A stretch of DNA of 64,000 nt. Origin: Fontivita pretiosa (GTDB lineage: Bacteria > Planctomycetota > Phycisphaerae > Tepidisphaerales > Tepidisphaeraceae). Shown here in pieces: positions 34,409-43,437 of this stretch. The position numbers were made by a program, and so were the translations under genes. Under the pieces are notes generated by a model, which saw only the letters and a list, made by a program, of their open reading frames with translations, did not search any database and was not told the DNA's origin. The stretch lies in NCBI RefSeq assembly GCF_050410795.1, contig NZ_CP191258.1, positions 5,474,122 to 5,538,121 on the forward strand. Direction: 5' to 3'. Positions within the stretch are counted from its first letter, which is position 1. Each line of letters starts with the position of its first letter.

Positions 34409-35515
34409 TCACAGCAAGGTCCGCAGTGCGTCGATCAGCGACCTCACGTGGCGTTCGGTGGCGCTTTGGCCCATCAGCCCGATCCGCCAGGCTTTGCCCT
34501 TGAATGCCCCCAGCCCGGCGCCAATCTCGATGTTGTACTGTTCGAGCAGGCGGCGACGAATGCCGGCCTCATCCACGCCCGCTGGACACCCCACCGCATT
34601 CAGCGTCGGAAGCAGGTGCTGTGAATCGGCCAGGTACTCGATCCCCAACCCCTTCAGCTCAGACTTGAGCAGTTCGTGAACGCGGCGATGTCGCTGCCAC
34701 CGCGCCTCCAAACCCTCTTCCAGCACGATCCGCAGCGCCTCGTGCAGGCCATAGAGCATGTTGATCGGCGCCGTGTGGTGGTACAGCCGCTCGCTGCCCC
34801 AATACTGCCGCACCATCCGCAGATCCAGATACCAGCTCTGCACCGGCGATTTGCGGCTGGCCATCACGTGTTCGGCGGCGGGGCTGAAGGTCACCGGCGC
34901 CAACCCCGGCGGACACGACAGGCACTTCTGCGTGCCGCTGTAGCAGGCGTCGATCCCCCAGCCATCCACATCCACCTCGACGCCCCCAAGGCTCGTAACC
35001 GTATCCACCAGCAGCAGCGACCCGGCGCGGTGCACGACCTGGCTGATCGGAAGGATCGGCTGAAGCGCGCCCGTCGAGGTTTCCGCATGCACAATGCCGA
35101 CAAGCTTGAACGGCCCGTGACGGTCGATTGCCTCCTGCACCTGCTGTGGCGTGAAAACCTGTCCCCAGGGCACTTCGATGGCGGTGACCCTCGCGCCGGC
35201 CCGGCGGGCCACGTCCTGCATCCGCTGCCCGAACACGCCGTTGACGCACACCAGCATCGCGTCGCCCGGCTCGATCAGGTTCACCACGCACGCTTCCATC
35301 CCCGCCGAACCCGTCCCGCTCACCGCCAGTGTCAGTTCGTTGCGGGTCTGGAACACCGCCTGAAGCATCTGGCGAATATCGTTCAGGATGGTCAAAAACT
35401 GCGGATCGAGGTGACCAATGGTCGGCTGCGCCATCGCCGCCAGAACTCGCGGGCTGACATCCGATGGCCCCGGTCCCATCAGCAGGCGAGGCTGAATGTG
35501 GATTTGCCCTTTCAA
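34409..35515 (-). CDS. Class V aminotransferase (alanine/serine-glyoxylate type)
   Basis: 368 residues. PLP enzyme with MGPGPSDVSPRVLAAMAQPT, ETSTGALQPI, and YSGTQKCLSCPPGLAPVTFS, where the Lys of TQK would hold the cofactor. The pattern fits the alanine-glyoxylate / serine-glyoxylate transaminase group rather than cysteine desulfurase. The frame is open back to 35563, but that part overlaps tRNA-Arg. I chose the TTG at 35515, which has AGGGAAG 8 bases upstream and gives the family-like N-terminus; the next ATG is at 35479. The likely role is glyoxylate or serine metabolism. Confidence 0.85.
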   Translation of the reverse strand: MKGQIHIQPRLLMGPGPSDVSPRVLAAMAQPTIGHLDPQFLTILNDIRQMLQAVFQTRNELTLAVSGTGSAGMEACVVNLIEPGDAMLVCVNGVFGQRMQDVARRAGARVTAIEVPWGQVFTPQQVQEAIDRHGPFKLVGIVHAETSTGALQPILPISQVVHRAGSLLLVDTVTSLGGVEVDVDGWGIDACYSGTQKCLSCPPGLAPVTFSPAAEHVMASRKSPVQSWYLDLRMVRQYWGSERLYHHTAPINMLYGLHEALRIVLEEGLEARWQRHRRVHELLKSELKGLGIEYLADSQHLLPTLNAVGCPAGVDEAGIRRRLLEQYNIEIGAGLGAFKGKAWRIGLMGQSATERHVRSLIDALRTLL

Positions 35516-35538
35516 GCGATCAACTTCCCTGGTTGCAG

Positions 35539-35612
<74 letters not shown>

Positions 35613-35716
35613 GGCCCATACTACTTTAGCCGTGCCACCGGCCAGTTGCCAGATCGCGCCGCTCGCCGCTGGCATCGCCACGCGCGCGGGCCGCAGCAGC
35701 GGCGATGCGGAGATGC

Positions 35717-35722
35717 TACACT
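35717..35722 (+). promoter_or_regulatory. TANNNT -10-like hexamer 7 bases before the MBL nuclease start
   Basis: TACACT, 7 bases, then the ATG at 35730. There is no Shine-Dalgarno in front of this gene. The tRNA-Arg gene lies divergently, 104 bases to the left. Confidence 0.4.
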
Positions 35723-35729
35723 GCTGAAC

Positions 35730-37139
35730 ATGCGGATCCAATTCTGCGGCGCGGACAGAACCGTCACCGGCTCGTGTCATCTGCTGGATGTCAATGGCCT
35801 GCGGGTGCTGCTGGACATGGGGATGTACCAGGGACCCAGGCAGCTTGCGCGACAGTTCAATGAATGGATCCCCGACGGAGCGGCGTCGGCGGATGCGGTC
35901 ATCCTCTCGCACGGACACCTGGACCACTGCGGCAAGCTGCCCGTGCTGGTGCGCGCCGGCTACGCCGGGCCGATTTACTGCACCCCCGCCACCGCCGAAG
36001 TGGCCAGAATCGTCCTGGAAGATGCGGGGCAAATTCAGGAAGAAGATGCCGAATACCTCAACCGCCGTGCCAGGCCACCGGGCGAGATGCCCGTGCAGCC
36101 GCTGTTTCGGCGCGGCGACGTGCACCAGGTCCTGAAGCGTTGGAGCCGCGTCGGCTACGGACAGCGAACCGAGATCGCTTCCCGCAACGGCGGCGGATCC
36201 TTCGCCTTCACCTTCCTCGATGCCGGGCACATCCTTGGATCAACCTACGTGCTGATCGAATATCGCGAAAACAACCAACCGCGGACGCTGCTGTTCACGG
36301 CGGACATCGGCCGCTACGACACGCCGATCATCCGCGACCCGGACCCCCTGCCCGGGCCGGTGGATCTGGTCATCACCGAGAGCACGTACGGCGACCGGAC
36401 ACACGCGCCGATGAGTCAGGTCGAGCCTCAACTGCTGGGGCTGTTGCGGGAGACGATCGATCGCCGCGGGCGGCTGCTCGTGCCTTCGTTTGCCGTGGGC
36501 CGCACGCAGACCGTGCTGTACTACATGCAGAAGTTCATCCATGAACGGCTGGTCCCGCCGCTGCCGATCTACGTGGACAGCCCGATGGGAGTGGAGATCT
36601 CGCGCGTGCACAGCGAATTTCCCGAGAACTACGACCAGCAGACCAGGGAGCTGATCGGGCATCACGACCTGTTCGGGCTGACGCGGGTGAACTTCGCGGC
36701 CAGCTCGCAGCAGAGCCGGCAGATCAACGCCGACCGCGGCCCGTGCGTGATCATCGCCAGCAGCCCCACCTGCGAATTCGGGCGGATTCTGCATCACCTC
36801 AAGCACAGCCTGGAGCGGGAGAGCGACTGCGTAGCGTTTGTGGGCTGGACCCCGCCACAGACCCTGGGCCGGCGGCTTCAGGAGGGGCAGAAGCGGGTTC
36901 GGATCTTCGATCGCTGGTACGAAGTGAAATGCCGCGTGCAGACCATTCACGGGCTGAGCGCGCATGCCGATCGGGAGGAGCTGCTGCGATTCCTCGCGCC
37001 CACGCTCGTGAGCCGCACCCGCGCGTATGTCGTACACGGCGAGCCGGATCAGGCCGAGGGGCTGGCAAGAAGCCTGCTGGATCGGGGGATCGGATCGGCC
37101 GTGGTGCCGGCCGAGCAGACCGCGGCGCTGCATGTGTAG
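35730..37139 (+). CDS. MBL-fold beta-CASP RNA-processing nuclease
   Basis: 469 residues. The metallo-beta-lactamase signature SHGHLDHCGKLP (HxHxDH), the later DAGHILGS and ESTYGDRTH give the two-zinc site. The beta-CASP part follows (VPSFAVGRTQTVLYYMQKF, PIYVDSPMGVEISRVH, then IHGLSAHADREELLRF and VHGEPDQAEGL). Such proteins are endo/exoribonucleases related to CPSF73 and RNase J-like exonucleases. The ATG at 35730 begins the conserved part; the longer frame overlaps tRNA-Arg. Likely leaderless: TACACT lies 7 bases before the ATG. It converges on the cysteine desulfurase gene with an 18-base gap. Confidence 0.92.
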   Translation: MRIQFCGADRTVTGSCHLLDVNGLRVLLDMGMYQGPRQLARQFNEWIPDGAASADAVILSHGHLDHCGKLPVLVRAGYAGPIYCTPATAEVARIVLEDAGQIQEEDAEYLNRRARPPGEMPVQPLFRRGDVHQVLKRWSRVGYGQRTEIASRNGGGSFAFTFLDAGHILGSTYVLIEYRENNQPRTLLFTADIGRYDTPIIRDPDPLPGPVDLVITESTYGDRTHAPMSQVEPQLLGLLRETIDRRGRLLVPSFAVGRTQTVLYYMQKFIHERLVPPLPIYVDSPMGVEISRVHSEFPENYDQQTRELIGHHDLFGLTRVNFAASSQQSRQINADRGPCVIIASSPTCEFGRILHHLKHSLERESDCVAFVGWTPPQTLGRRLQEGQKRVRIFDRWYEVKCRVQTIHGLSAHADREELLRFLAPTLVSRTRAYVVHGEPDQAEGLARSLLDRGIGSAVVPAEQTAALHV

Positions 37140-37157
37140 CGTTCGATGTTCAAAGCC

Positions 37158-38315
37158 TCAGCTCACGCCGACAGGCAGAACGGCGCGCAGGCGGGTGATC
37201 ACGCCGGGCAGCACCGCCAGTGTGCGCTCGATCTCGGCCTCGGTCGTGTAGCGCGAGAGGCTGAATCGCACGGCGCCATGGGCGATCTTTTCATCGATCT
37301 TCATGGCCCGCAGGACGTGCGAAGGCTCCAGGCTTCCGCTGGAGCAGGCGGCGCCGGCGCTGGCGCAGATCCCCTGCTCACTGAGCAGCAGCAGGATCGC
37401 CTCCGCCTCCAGACGCGCAAAGCCGATGTTGGTGGTGTTCGGCAGCCGCTGATCGGTTCGACCGTTGACGTGCGTATCGGGAATGGCCTGGAGGATGCGG
37501 CGTTCGAGCATGTCGCGCAGTTCCGCGACGCGCCGCATCTGCGGCAACGCCTCGCGGGCGAGCTGCGCCGCCATGCCCATGCCGACGATGCCGGGGACGT
37601 TTTCAGTCCCGCCGCGGCGACCGCGCTCCTGCGGGCCACCCACGCACCAGGCGCACAGGCGCGTGCCCCGGCGGACGTACAGCGCCCCCACTCCCTTGGG
37701 GCCGTGAAACTTGTGGGCTGCGACGCTGGCCAGGTCCATCCCCACGGCGCGGAAATCGGTGGGGATTTTCCCCACCGCCTGCACCGCGTCGCAGTGGAAC
37801 GGCACGCGCGCCGCACGGCAGATCTCGGCAATCCGCTGCACCGGAAACAGCACGCCCGTCTCGTTGTTGGCCCACATGATCGAGACCAGCGCGGTGTCGT
37901 CGTCCAGACTTCGACGAAGCTGATCCAGATCCAGCGCACCGGTGCGATCAACGGAGATCTCGGTGATCTGGCAGCCTTCACGCGCGAGCTGATGGCACAG
38001 CTCGCGTGTGGCGGAATGCTCGACGGCGGAGATGACGATGCGCTTGCGCGGCGCGCGGGTCGCCAGCAGCCCGCGGATGGCGGTGTTGATCGATTCAGTG
38101 CCCCCGCACGTGAAAAACAGCTCGCTCTCCGAGACATTGAGCAGCTCGGCCAACTGCCCGCGTGCCTGGTCGATTCCCCGCCGGGCCAGTTGCCCGAAGC
38201 GGTGAATGCTCGAGGGATTGCCCCAGAAGTCGGTCAGGTACGGGAGCATGGCCTGCACGACTTCCGGTGCCGGGCGGGTGGTGGCGTTGTTGTCCAGGTA
38301 AACCAGCTCCATCAT
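37158..38315 (-). CDS. Cysteine desulfurase (NifS/IscS type)
   Basis: 385 residues. It takes sulfur from L-cysteine for iron-sulfur clusters and tRNA thiolation. Visible motifs: YLDNNATTRPAPEV at the start, VSIMWANNETGVLFPV, the PLP-Lys in SVAAHKFHGPKGVGALYV, and the active-site Cys in SAGAACSSGSLEPSHVL. The sequence around the Cys is that of group I enzymes. The start has two ATGs (38315, 38312); TAGAAT lies 5 or 8 bases upstream and no Shine-Dalgarno is present. No IscU, IscA or MnmA gene is adjacent. Confidence 0.93.
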   Translation of the reverse strand: MMELVYLDNNATTRPAPEVVQAMLPYLTDFWGNPSSIHRFGQLARRGIDQARGQLAELLNVSESELFFTCGGTESINTAIRGLLATRAPRKRIVISAVEHSATRELCHQLAREGCQITEISVDRTGALDLDQLRRSLDDDTALVSIMWANNETGVLFPVQRIAEICRAARVPFHCDAVQAVGKIPTDFRAVGMDLASVAAHKFHGPKGVGALYVRRGTRLCAWCVGGPQERGRRGGTENVPGIVGMGMAAQLAREALPQMRRVAELRDMLERRILQAIPDTHVNGRTDQRLPNTTNIGFARLEAEAILLLLSEQGICASAGAACSSGSLEPSHVLRAMKIDEKIAHGAVRFSLSRYTTEAEIERTLAVLPGVITRLRAVLPVGVS

Positions 38316-38320
38316 GGGCA

Positions 38321-38326
38321 ATTCTA
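38321..38326 (-). promoter_or_regulatory. TANNNT hexamer before the cysteine desulfurase start
   Basis: TAGAAT on the minus strand, 5 bases from the ATG at 38315 and 8 from the ATG at 38312. CTAACA lies about 18 bases upstream and is a possible -35 (4 of 6). Confidence 0.35.
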
Positions 38327-38443
38327 GCGTGCTGGGTGTCGGCGTGTTAGTGGCTGCGCGTCGGGGTCAACGACACCCTTCGGCCGGGTTTTCAATATTT
38401 TCGAAATATCCGAGCGCTGTTCGCAGATGCACCAGCCCGTCTC

Positions 38444-38449
38444 TATACT
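38444..38449 (+). promoter_or_regulatory. TATACT -10-like hexamer before the polyprenyl synthase start
   Basis: TATACT is followed 10 bases later by the ATG at 38460. TTCGCA lies 18 bases upstream (38420-38425). If it is used, the transcript would start near the ATG and the earlier in-frame ATG at 38427 would not be transcribed. Confidence 0.35.
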
Positions 38450-38459
38450 GCCGGCGAAC

Positions 38460-39455
38460 ATGAGCACCGCCACGCTGACGGATCGGGTTGGGCTGCACGG
38501 TCTGACCGACTGCATTGCCACGGAGCTTGCCGCCGTCGAACGTTGTTTCAACGACGAGCTCACAAGCGAGCTGGAGTGCGTCAACGCGCTGGTCCGGCAC
38601 GTCAGCCGGTTCCGAGGCAAAATGCTCCGCCCGATGCTGCTGTTGCTGTCGGGCAGGGCGTGCGGGGAGCTGAACTCCGCGCACGTCACGCTGGCCACTG
38701 TGGTAGAGATGATCCACATGGCCACGCTGGTCCACGACGACGTGCTGGACGAAGCCGAGCTGCGCCGCAAGGGCGCGACGATCAACCATCTGCGGGGCAA
38801 CGAGGCGGCGGTGCTGCTGGGCGATTACCTGATCAGCCACAGCTATCATCTGTGTTCGAGTCTGGATTCGCAGTATGCATCGCGGCTGATCGCGCGCACG
38901 ACCAACCAGGTCTGCGAAGGCGAACTTCTCCAGATCGAGAATCGGAACAACTTTGATCTGGACGAGCGGACGTACCTGCGGATCATCGGGCTCAAGACCG
39001 CGGTGCTGTGCGCCGCCTGCTGCCGGCTTGGCGCCCAGTTCGCCGGCGCCACTCCCGATCTGGTGGACCGGCTGGAGCTGTACGGCCAATCGGTCGGGAC
39101 GGCGTTTCAGATTCAGGATGACATCCTGGATATCGTCGGAGACAGCGGAACGGTAGGCAAGACGCTGGGGATCGATATCGAAAAGGGGAAGTTGACGCTG
39201 CCGATGATTCACTTCCTGCGTACCGCGCCACGGCAGCACCGGCAGTTGCTGCGATCGCTTCTGGAAGGCCGCGAGCCAGACAAGCTGGAGCGCATACGCA
39301 ACCTCATCCTGCCCAGCAGGTCCATCCACTACGCGCAGACGCGCGCCCGGCAACTGGTGCAGCGGGCGAGGCAGGCGATCGAACCGATCCCCGACTCGCA
39401 AGCCAAGCGAGCCCTGGACGCAATGGCGGAATTCGTGGTCTCGCGAACGCTGTAA
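38460..39455 (+). CDS. Polyprenyl diphosphate synthase
   Basis: 331 residues. Trans-prenyltransferase that extends isoprenyl diphosphates for quinones or other lipids. Both Asp-rich motifs are intact: DDVLDEAELRRKG (first, DDxxD) and FQIQDDILDIVGD (second). SRFRGKMLRPMLLLLSGRA and IEKGKLTLPMIHFL fit the family. Chain length cannot be read directly; the length is that of octaprenyl/heptaprenyl enzymes. An earlier ATG at 38427 is possible, but the TATACT at 38444-38449 would lie inside the gene. No menaquinone genes are adjacent. Confidence 0.9.
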   Translation: MSTATLTDRVGLHGLTDCIATELAAVERCFNDELTSELECVNALVRHVSRFRGKMLRPMLLLLSGRACGELNSAHVTLATVVEMIHMATLVHDDVLDEAELRRKGATINHLRGNEAAVLLGDYLISHSYHLCSSLDSQYASRLIARTTNQVCEGELLQIENRNNFDLDERTYLRIIGLKTAVLCAACCRLGAQFAGATPDLVDRLELYGQSVGTAFQIQDDILDIVGDSGTVGKTLGIDIEKGKLTLPMIHFLRTAPRQHRQLLRSLLEGREPDKLERIRNLILPSRSIHYAQTRARQLVQRARQAIEPIPDSQAKRALDAMAEFVVSRTL

Positions 39456-39681
39456 CGCAATGGCTGCCGGCAAGGCGGTTGGCGCAGCCGGCCCAGCCAA
39501 TCGGATTCATCCAGAGTCGCCGCTGATCCGCAATCCGCGCGAACGTGGCGATTGCAGCTCTTGAAGCGGGCCGGCCGGACTGCTCAGCGGCTTGCTGACG
39601 GTGCTCCCCTACCACATTCAGGCATCCTCCCTTATAGTGTGCCCCGCTCGAATGGGACGGAGTCTGGATGCGAGGGACCGG

Positions 39682-40821
39682 ATGTTTGGCAGATGGATCA
39701 TCCTTGTGGCGCTGGCAACGTATGTGGTGGTGCTGAGCTGCGTGGTGTTGCCGGGCGGCCCATCGCGGCTGAGCGCTGGCGAGCGAGCCGCTTCCGCCGA
39801 CGCCGCCGCGGTTCGGCGGACCAGCGCGCCGCCCCGCGTGCCGGCAGGCAGTCGCGATGGCCTGCCCCTGTGCGCCGTGGGGATGCAGATCCAGCGGACT
39901 GACTGGATCGACCGGTACAAGCAGAGTGTGGATGAGATCGCCGCCCTGGGCGCTGACGCGGTGAAGTTCGTCGTTGACACGCGAATGGAAAACGTCCGCA
40001 GTACCCGGATCTACCTGGACCTGCGGATGACTCCCACGCCCGAGCAACTGGCCGAGCTGATCCGCCACGCCAAGAGCCGCGGGCTGCGGGTCATCCTCAT
40101 GCCGATTGTGCTGCTGGACAACCCCAAGGGCAACGACTGGCGCGGAGTGATCAGGCCGGCGGAAGAGTACGGCGGCTGGGACGACTGGTTCGACAGTTAC
40201 CGCAACATGCTGAACCACTTCGCGTGGATCGCGCAGGGCAACGGGGTGGATGTGTTCGTCGTCGGCTCCGAATTCGTCAGTGCCGAAAAGCACGTCGATC
40301 AGTGGCGCCAAACGATCGCACACGTGCGAGAGACGTTCAAGGGGCTGCTGACCTATTCGTCCAACTGGGATCACTACACCGCGGTTCAGTTCTGGGATGA
40401 TCTGGACCTGATCGGAATGAACAGCTACTGGAAGTTCGGCACGGAAGGCATCAACGAGAATCCGTCGGTGGAAGATATCATCAAGCGGTGGCAGGAGATT
40501 CAGAGCGACCTGTTGCCGTGGATTCAGAAGCAGGGCAAGCCGCTGCTTTTTCTGGAGATCGGATGGTTCAGCCAGCGGAACGTTGCGTACGAGCCCTGGG
40601 ATTACACCAAGGACCAGCCGATCGACCTGGAGCTTCAGCGAAAGCTGTACGAGGGGTTCTTCCGGTCGTGGTGGGGCAACCCGCTGCTGGGCGGGTTCAG
40701 CGTCTGGGAATGGCCGCCGGGTGATGGCGGACCGGACGACGGCGGGTACACGCCGGAGAACAAGCCGGCCGAGAAAGTCCTTCGCCAGTGGCTCAGTAAG
40801 CCGCGGTGGGAAGTCAAATGA
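39682..40821 (+). CDS. Secreted or anchored GH113-like glycoside hydrolase
   Basis: 379 residues. A hydrophobic N-terminal segment (about 5-25) is followed by a TIM-barrel. VGSEF holds a likely acid/base Glu (E197) and FLEIGWFSQRN a likely nucleophile Glu (E292), as in GH113 beta-mannanase-like proteins. LIGMNSYWKF and FSVWEWPPGDGGPDDGG are other barrel ends common to the group. GAGGG 6 bases before the ATG at 39682 supports the start; the frame is open further upstream without conserved sequence. The true substrate is unknown, and related planctomycete proteins are often unassigned. Confidence 0.75.
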   Translation: MFGRWIILVALATYVVVLSCVVLPGGPSRLSAGERAASADAAAVRRTSAPPRVPAGSRDGLPLCAVGMQIQRTDWIDRYKQSVDEIAALGADAVKFVVDTRMENVRSTRIYLDLRMTPTPEQLAELIRHAKSRGLRVILMPIVLLDNPKGNDWRGVIRPAEEYGGWDDWFDSYRNMLNHFAWIAQGNGVDVFVVGSEFVSAEKHVDQWRQTIAHVRETFKGLLTYSSNWDHYTAVQFWDDLDLIGMNSYWKFGTEGINENPSVEDIIKRWQEIQSDLLPWIQKQGKPLLFLEIGWFSQRNVAYEPWDYTKDQPIDLELQRKLYEGFFRSWWGNPLLGGFSVWEWPPGDGGPDDGGYTPENKPAEKVLRQWLSKPRWEVK

Positions 40822-40908
40822 GGAGCAGTGGTCGCTGATCAGTGCTGAGCAGCCAGCATCGACAGTTTGCTGGCGGGCGTTTCCTGATCCCTGGCCACTA
40901 ATCAGATC

Positions 40909-42786
40909 ATGGAAGCCATCGAAACGCGCTATCGGACGCATACATGCGGACAGCTCCGCATCTCGGACGTGGGCAAGACGGTCAAGCTCGCGGGGTGGGT
41001 TCACAATTACCGCGATCACGGGGGCGTGGTGTTGATCGACCTGCGTGACCGTGACGGCCTGACGCAGGTGGTCTTCGACGCCGACGAGTGCGGACCGCAG
41101 ACGCGCGACGAGGCCCGCCGCCTGCGCAGCGAGTGGGTGATCTGCGTCAGCGGCGTGGTTGCCGATCGCGGGGTCGATGAAAAGGGTCGCAGCCGCGAGA
41201 ATCCCAAGCTGGCGACCGGCAAGGTCGAGGTGCGTGCCCGCCAGATGCAGGTGCTCAGCGAGTCGCCGACCCCGCCGTTCACCCCCGGCGAGTTCGAACA
41301 GGTCAACGAGGAGCGGCGGCTGGAGTATCGCTACATCGACCTTCGCCGCGCCGAGATGCAGCAGACGCTGCGTGTGCGGGCGCGTGTGACCAAGACGATG
41401 CGCGACTATTTCGACGACCTGGGCTTTTGGGAGATCGAAACCCCGTACCTGACCAAATCCACCCCCGAGGGCGCTCGCGACTTCATCGTGCCGTCGCGCC
41501 TTCAGCCGGGGTGTTTCTACGCCCTGCCGCAGTCGCCTCAGCTCTTCAAGCAACTGCTGATGGTGGCCGGGTGCGACAAGTACATGCAGATCGTCCGCTG
41601 CTTCCGCGACGAGGACCCGCGCGCCGACCGCCAGGCGGAATTCACCCAACTCGACGTGGAAATGGCGTTCATCGACCGGGAGAACATCATCAGCGTGATC
41701 GAGGGAGTGCTGCGACTGATCTGGAAACAGATTCTCAACGTCGAGGTGCCCAACCCGATCCCGCAGATGGACTATGACCTGGCAATCAACCGCTATGGCT
41801 CGGATCGGCCGGACCTGCGATTCGGCATGGAATTGCACGACATCACCGACATCGCGCACGCGACGGAGTTCGGCGTGTTCAAGAGCGCGCCGATGGTCAA
41901 ATGTATTGTCGTGCCGGGCGGATCGAAGCTGACGCGGGCCCAGACCGACTCGCTGGCGGACTGGGCCAAGGGGCTGGGCGCCAAGGGGCTGGCTGTCACG
42001 AAGGTGGCGTCCGGCGGCGCGTTTGACACCGGGATCGCCAAGTTTATCAATCCGGTCGCCTCCAGGCTGATCGAGCGCATCGGCGCCGTCGAAGGCGATC
42101 TGCTCTGTTTCGCCGCCGACCGACCGAAAATCGTCCACAAAGTTCTGGGCGAATTGCGGCTGAAGATGGCCAGGGAGATGCAGCTTAAGCCCTCCAGTGA
42201 GTTTGCCTGGACCTGGGTCGTCAATTTTCCGCTGTTTGAATACGACGAGCAGGAGAAGCGATACGTCAGCACGCATCACCCCTTCACTTCGCCGCTGGAC
42301 GAAGACCTGCCCAAGCTGGACAGCCGTGAGCGAAGCGTGATCGAGTCGATCAAGTCCAAGGCGTACGACGTCGTGTGCAACGGCAGCGAGCTTGGGGGCG
42401 GCAGCATCCGTATTCACCGCAGCGACATCCAGCAGAAGGTCTTTGCGCTGCTGGGGATCGATGAAGCGGCGCAGCGGCAGAAGTTCGGCTTCCTGCTGGA
42501 TGCGCTCAAGTACGGCGCGCCGCCTCACGGAGGCATCGCGCTGGGCCTGGACCGGCTGGTGATGATGCTTCGAGGCACCAGTAACATCCGGGACGTGATC
42601 GCGTTTCCCAAAACGCAGAGCGGAGCCGACCTCATGTGTGGCGCGCCCAGCCCCATCGACGAGAAGCAACTGCGCGAAGTCCACATCCGCGTCGTGCTTC
42701 CGCCGGGCAAAGGCCCCGCAGGCGCAGCGGCCCCCGACGTGCATGGCGTGGTCCACAAACACGAGGGCGGCGCCGGTAAGCCGTAG
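40909..42786 (+). CDS. aspS: Aspartyl-tRNA synthetase
   Basis: 625 residues, bacterial type. N-terminal OB-fold anticodon-binding domain (LAGWVHNYRDHGGVVLIDLR), class II motifs FTQLDVEMAFIDRENI and, at the end, GIALGLDRLVMMLRGTSNIR. A bacterial GAD insertion lies in the middle (about residues 300-430). The C-terminal 25 residues (PPGKGPAGAAAPDVHG) are an extra Gly/Ala-rich tail. No Shine-Dalgarno is visible before the ATG. The imperfect inverted repeat between this gene and the GH113 gene is weak. Whether it is discriminating or non-discriminating cannot be stated, as gatCAB was not seen. Confidence 0.95.
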   Translation: MEAIETRYRTHTCGQLRISDVGKTVKLAGWVHNYRDHGGVVLIDLRDRDGLTQVVFDADECGPQTRDEARRLRSEWVICVSGVVADRGVDEKGRSRENPKLATGKVEVRARQMQVLSESPTPPFTPGEFEQVNEERRLEYRYIDLRRAEMQQTLRVRARVTKTMRDYFDDLGFWEIETPYLTKSTPEGARDFIVPSRLQPGCFYALPQSPQLFKQLLMVAGCDKYMQIVRCFRDEDPRADRQAEFTQLDVEMAFIDRENIISVIEGVLRLIWKQILNVEVPNPIPQMDYDLAINRYGSDRPDLRFGMELHDITDIAHATEFGVFKSAPMVKCIVVPGGSKLTRAQTDSLADWAKGLGAKGLAVTKVASGGAFDTGIAKFINPVASRLIERIGAVEGDLLCFAADRPKIVHKVLGELRLKMAREMQLKPSSEFAWTWVVNFPLFEYDEQEKRYVSTHHPFTSPLDEDLPKLDSRERSVIESIKSKAYDVVCNGSELGGGSIRIHRSDIQQKVFALLGIDEAAQRQKFGFLLDALKYGAPPHGGIALGLDRLVMMLRGTSNIRDVIAFPKTQSGADLMCGAPSPIDEKQLREVHIRVVLPPGKGPAGAAAPDVHGVVHKHEGGAGKP

Positions 42787-42915
42787 TTTGAGGGCGGCGG
42801 CCAGGACCAGTCCCGCCCAGCTTCAGCGGCCCGCTGGCGGGGCACCGACTCCGTCCCGCTGTGCTGCGGCCATGGAGGACCTGCTGCAATGTCCAGGCGG
42901 TCGCAGCGAAGGATC

Positions 42916-43437
42916 ATGAAATACGGACGTGCCCCGGAACTGCACCGCGAACGCCCGATCACGTTCACAGCGGCGATGGTTCGCGCCCTGCTGGAAGGCC
43001 GCAAGACTCAGACACGCCGGGCGGTGGTGCCCCAACCGGATCTGACAGGTCGCGACGAGTCCGGCCGAGTGGTTGCGTTCCGCGATGGTCGTCGGATCGT
43101 CTGTCGCTTTGGCCAAGTTGGAGATCGGCTGTGGGTGCGCGAGCGTTGGGGCATGTCCCCGGCGTCGTGCAGAACTGTGCTTCAGGTTACCGATGTGAGT
43201 CTGGAGCGGCTGTGCCGCATCGATCGGGCCGATGCCCGCGCCGAAGGTTTCCCTGGTGCGGATCACTCCGCTGGCGAGGATCCGGTGGCCTGGTTCCGCA
43301 GCCTGTGGGACAAACTGCACAAGCCCGACAGCGGGCACTGCTGGCGTGACGACCCCTGGGTATGGGTCATCCGTTTCGAGTTGGTGAGAGCGACTGCCTC
43401 GCCGCAGTGTGGGCCGGATACACTTCCTCGGCCATGA
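42916..43437 (+). CDS. ASCH-like domain protein
   Basis: 173 residues. ERPITFTAAMVRALLEGRKT followed by QTRRAV, then GQVGDRLWVRERWGM, and later RIDRADARAEGF with DPWVWVIRFELV are the core of phage-type ASCH proteins (K-T-x-T-R-R, G-D-x-L-W-V-R-E, A-x-x-E-G). ASCH domains are linked to RNA binding or modified-nucleotide handling; function here is unknown. AAGG lies 3 bases before the ATG; a longer start at 42889 is possible. The TGA overlaps the ATG of the next gene (ATGA), so the pair is translationally coupled. Phage-type relatives suggest transfer. Confidence 0.6.
   Translation: MKYGRAPELHRERPITFTAAMVRALLEGRKTQTRRAVVPQPDLTGRDESGRVVAFRDGRRIVCRFGQVGDRLWVRERWGMSPASCRTVLQVTDVSLERLCRIDRADARAEGFPGADHSAGEDPVAWFRSLWDKLHKPDSGHCWRDDPWVWVIRFELVRATASPQCGPDTLPRP
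43419..43424 (+). promoter_or_regulatory. TANNNT hexamer in the ASCH gene end, before the C39-like start
   Basis: TACACT, 9 bases before the ATG at 43434. It could provide an internal leaderless promoter in addition to coupling through ATGA. Confidence 0.28.

Noticed and set aside
40822..40908. Imperfect inverted repeat between the GH113 gene and aspS as a terminator
   Set aside because: The arms (AGTGG... / ...CCACT) pair poorly in the middle and there is no T-run.
39304..42762. 1152-codon open frame on the minus strand across aspS, the GH113 gene and the polyprenyl synthase gene
   Set aside because: It lies antisense to three well-supported genes; its residue mix is His/Arg/Gln-rich, as expected from GC-rich codon shadows, and no domain is seen.
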